DNA from: Bacilli bacterium
Lineage (GTDB): Bacteria; Bacillota_I; Bacilli_A; ML615J-28; CAG-698
Length of the DNA stretch: 6,262 nucleotides
Assembly: GCA_028693885.1 (NCBI GenBank)
Contig: JAQUUM010000081.1
Span: 1-6,262, forward strand
Direction of reading: 5' to 3'
Every line of letters begins with the position of its first letter. The stretch's first letter is position 1. Position numbers and translations under genes: made by a program. Below, one piece after another: positions 5,284-6,262 of this stretch. The notes under the pieces are model-generated. The model worked only from the letters and a program-made list of their open reading frames with translations, made no database searches and had not been told where the DNA came from.

Positions 5284-5302
5284 ATCTCTAATTGGTGAAA
5301 AT

Positions 5303-5860
5303 ATGAGTAAAATGAATAAAATAAATTTTATATCTCAAGTTTCAATTTATACTGCTCTTTTATGTATTTTTGCTCAAATTAGTATTCCAACTCCGCCAGT
5401 GCCTTTTACTTTATCGCTTTTGGTAATATTTATCATAGCATCAGTTCTACCTTTGAAAATCTCATTAACTTCAGTTTGTTTATACATAATATTAGGAGCG
5501 ATAGGACTGCCTGTATTTTCAATGCTTAGAGGTGGAGTTTCAGTTTTATTGGGACCAACTGGTGGATATATATTTGCTTATCCATTAATGGCTTTAGTTA
5601 TAGGACTTTTTTCTAGTATTAAAAGATATAAAATATTTTTTAATATAGTCGGAATGATTCTTGCATTAATAGTATGTTATGGATTGGGAAGCGTTTGGTT
5701 TTCATTTATTATGTTAGTAACATTTAAAGAAGCGCTATTGATTTGTGTAGTGCCATTTATTGTGTTTGATACATTGAAAATTATTTTAGCAGCACTTGCA
5801 AGTCCATTGATTAAAAAAGCTTTAAGGGATTTTTCGATAAATTATGAAGATGAATTTTAA
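5303..5860 (+). CDS. bioY: BioY biotin transporter, substrate-binding S-component of an ECF transporter
   Basis: A 185-residue integral membrane protein that captures biotin for an energy-coupling-factor transporter; the EcfA/A'/T module is not in this window. Family signs: IPTPPVPFTLSLLVIF (28-43), GAIGLPVFS (65-73), RGGVSVLLGPTGGYIFAYP (76-94, the strongest BioY motif), and PFIVFDTLKIILA (151-163) with the conserved D156 and K159. About six hydrophobic segments, normal length. The frame is open further upstream to a TTG at 5255, but that TTG is the promoter -35. ATG 5303 lies downstream of the promoter, with a weak GGTG (5294-5297) five bases before it, so 5303 is preferred; ATG 5312 is an alternative. 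It is probably co-transcribed with the aminotransferase gene 12 bases downstream. Confidence 0.93.
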   Translation: MSKMNKINFISQVSIYTALLCIFAQISIPTPPVPFTLSLLVIFIIASVLPLKISLTSVCLYIILGAIGLPVFSMLRGGVSVLLGPTGGYIFAYPLMALVIGLFSSIKRYKIFFNIVGMILALIVCYGLGSVWFSFIMLVTFKEALLICVVPFIVFDTLKIILAALASPLIKKALRDFSINYEDEF

Positions 5861-5862
5861 TA

Positions 5863-5866
5863 GAGG
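5863..5866 (+). promoter_or_regulatory. ribosome binding site of the aminotransferase gene
   Basis: GAGG six bases before ATG 5873, directly after the bioY stop. It supports the start of the gene that runs off the right edge. Confidence 0.75.
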
Positions 5867-5872
5867 TATATT

Positions 5873-6262
5873 ATGAAAGAAAAATTAAGTAATCGAATTA
5901 AAAACATTCAAGGTAATTCAGTTAGAAAAATCTTTAGTCTTCTTACAAAACCTGAAATTATTTCTTTTGCTGGAGGGTTCCCTACTAAAAAGACATTACC
6001 ACTTGAAACAATTAAGACGCTTGCAAATCAGGTTTTGTCAAGTAGTAATGCTCATGATGTTTTGCAGTATGGACCTAGTGAAGGTTATGTTCCATTAAAG
6101 AATGAAATATTTAAGTTTTTGGATAAATATAAAGCAATAAAGGATTTGAGTTTAAAGAATATGTTAGTAATATCAGGAGGCCAGCAAGGGATTGACTTTA
6201 TGTGTAAATGCTTTATCAATCCAGGCGACATAGTTTTAGTAGAAGATCCTACTTATTTAGCT
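5873..6262 (+). CDS. PLP-dependent class I/II aminotransferase, N-terminal 130 residues (3' part outside window)
   Basis: The frame stays open from ATG 5873 to the window end with no stop, giving the first 130 residues of a fold-type-I pyridoxal-phosphate enzyme. Diagnostic segments: ISFAGGFPTKKTLP (30-43, substrate-side loop), LQYGPSEGYVPLK (64-76, the typical YG---G---LR/K element), and ISGGQQGIDFMCKCFINPGDIVLVEDPTYLA (from about residue 100, cofactor-phosphate loop SGGQQG and the EDPTY motif). This pattern fits the 2-aminoadipate/aromatic/kynurenine aminotransferase branch, which is also the catalytic half of MocR regulators. Here there is no N-terminal helix-turn-helix, so it is a free enzyme. 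The PLP-binding lysine lies outside the window, so substrate cannot be assigned. It follows bioY by 12 bases, probably the same transcript, but a role in biotin synthesis is not shown. Confidence 0.92.
   Translation, partial: MKEKLSNRIKNIQGNSVRKIFSLLTKPEIISFAGGFPTKKTLPLETIKTLANQVLSSSNAHDVLQYGPSEGYVPLKNEIFKFLDKYKAIKDLSLKNMLVISGGQQGIDFMCKCFINPGDIVLVEDPTYLA

Noticed and set aside
1..6262. CRISPR arrays, tRNA or rRNA genes, insertion sequences, riboswitches
   Set aside because: No regularly spaced repeats, cloverleaf-like sequence, transposase motifs with terminal repeats, or long structured leaders were found; all intergenic gaps are under 140 bases and explained by promoters, terminators and palindromes.

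Overview
The window comes from an AT-rich bacterium. Arginine is mostly AGA, Shine-Dalgarno sites are strong (GGAGG, AGGAGG), and TGA is used as a stop, so the genetic code is standard. A clostridial-type DtxR repressor, feoA-feoB followed by a small Cys-rich FeoB-associated membrane gene, a BioY biotin S-component and an AAA/DUF4143 ATPase together suggest a low-GC Bacillota (Firmicutes), probably an anaerobe of the Clostridia/Tissierellia type. This is inference; no rRNA or other taxonomic marker is present.

Layout. (1) 1-125 is the 3' end of an unidentified gene, converging on (2) a minus-strand DtxR-family metalloregulator (135-512); a 26-bp palindrome between them serves as a shared two-way terminator. 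(3) Divergent from the regulator is a yccF (DUF307) membrane-protein gene, 620-978, whose reading frame is broken by one missing base near 685. The uncorrected open frame, which appears to start at 643, is only part of the gene. (4) 1108-2559 is a monocistronic AAA_14/DUF4143 ATPase with a perfect consensus promoter and a 20-bp perfect palindrome upstream. (5) 2689-5229 is a ferrous-iron uptake operon: feoA with an unusual Gly/Arg-rich and Cys-containing N-terminal extension, feoB, and a FeoB-associated Cys-rich peptide. It is bounded by hairpin terminators on both sides and starts at a perfect TTGACA-17-TATAAT promoter with an inverted repeat directly after the -10. (6) 5303-5860 is bioY, followed closely by (7) the start of a fold-type-I PLP-dependent aminotransferase (5873 to the window end).

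How the parts work together. The likely circuit is iron homeostasis. The DtxR-type protein would sense Fe(II) (or Mn(II)) and repress the feo operon through the TGTTAAC-N4-GTTAACA element placed over the transcription start, and perhaps itself through a palindrome over its own -10. FeoB would import Fe(II), FeoA would assist it, and the Cys-rich peptide would act at the membrane next to FeoB. bioY and the aminotransferase form a separate transcription unit with its own promoter. Six intergenic control elements and the yccF frame break are the main points beyond routine annotation. I did not find a convincing new multi-gene system. The strongest unusual signals are the frame-broken yccF, the extended FeoA, and the cluster of palindromic operators.
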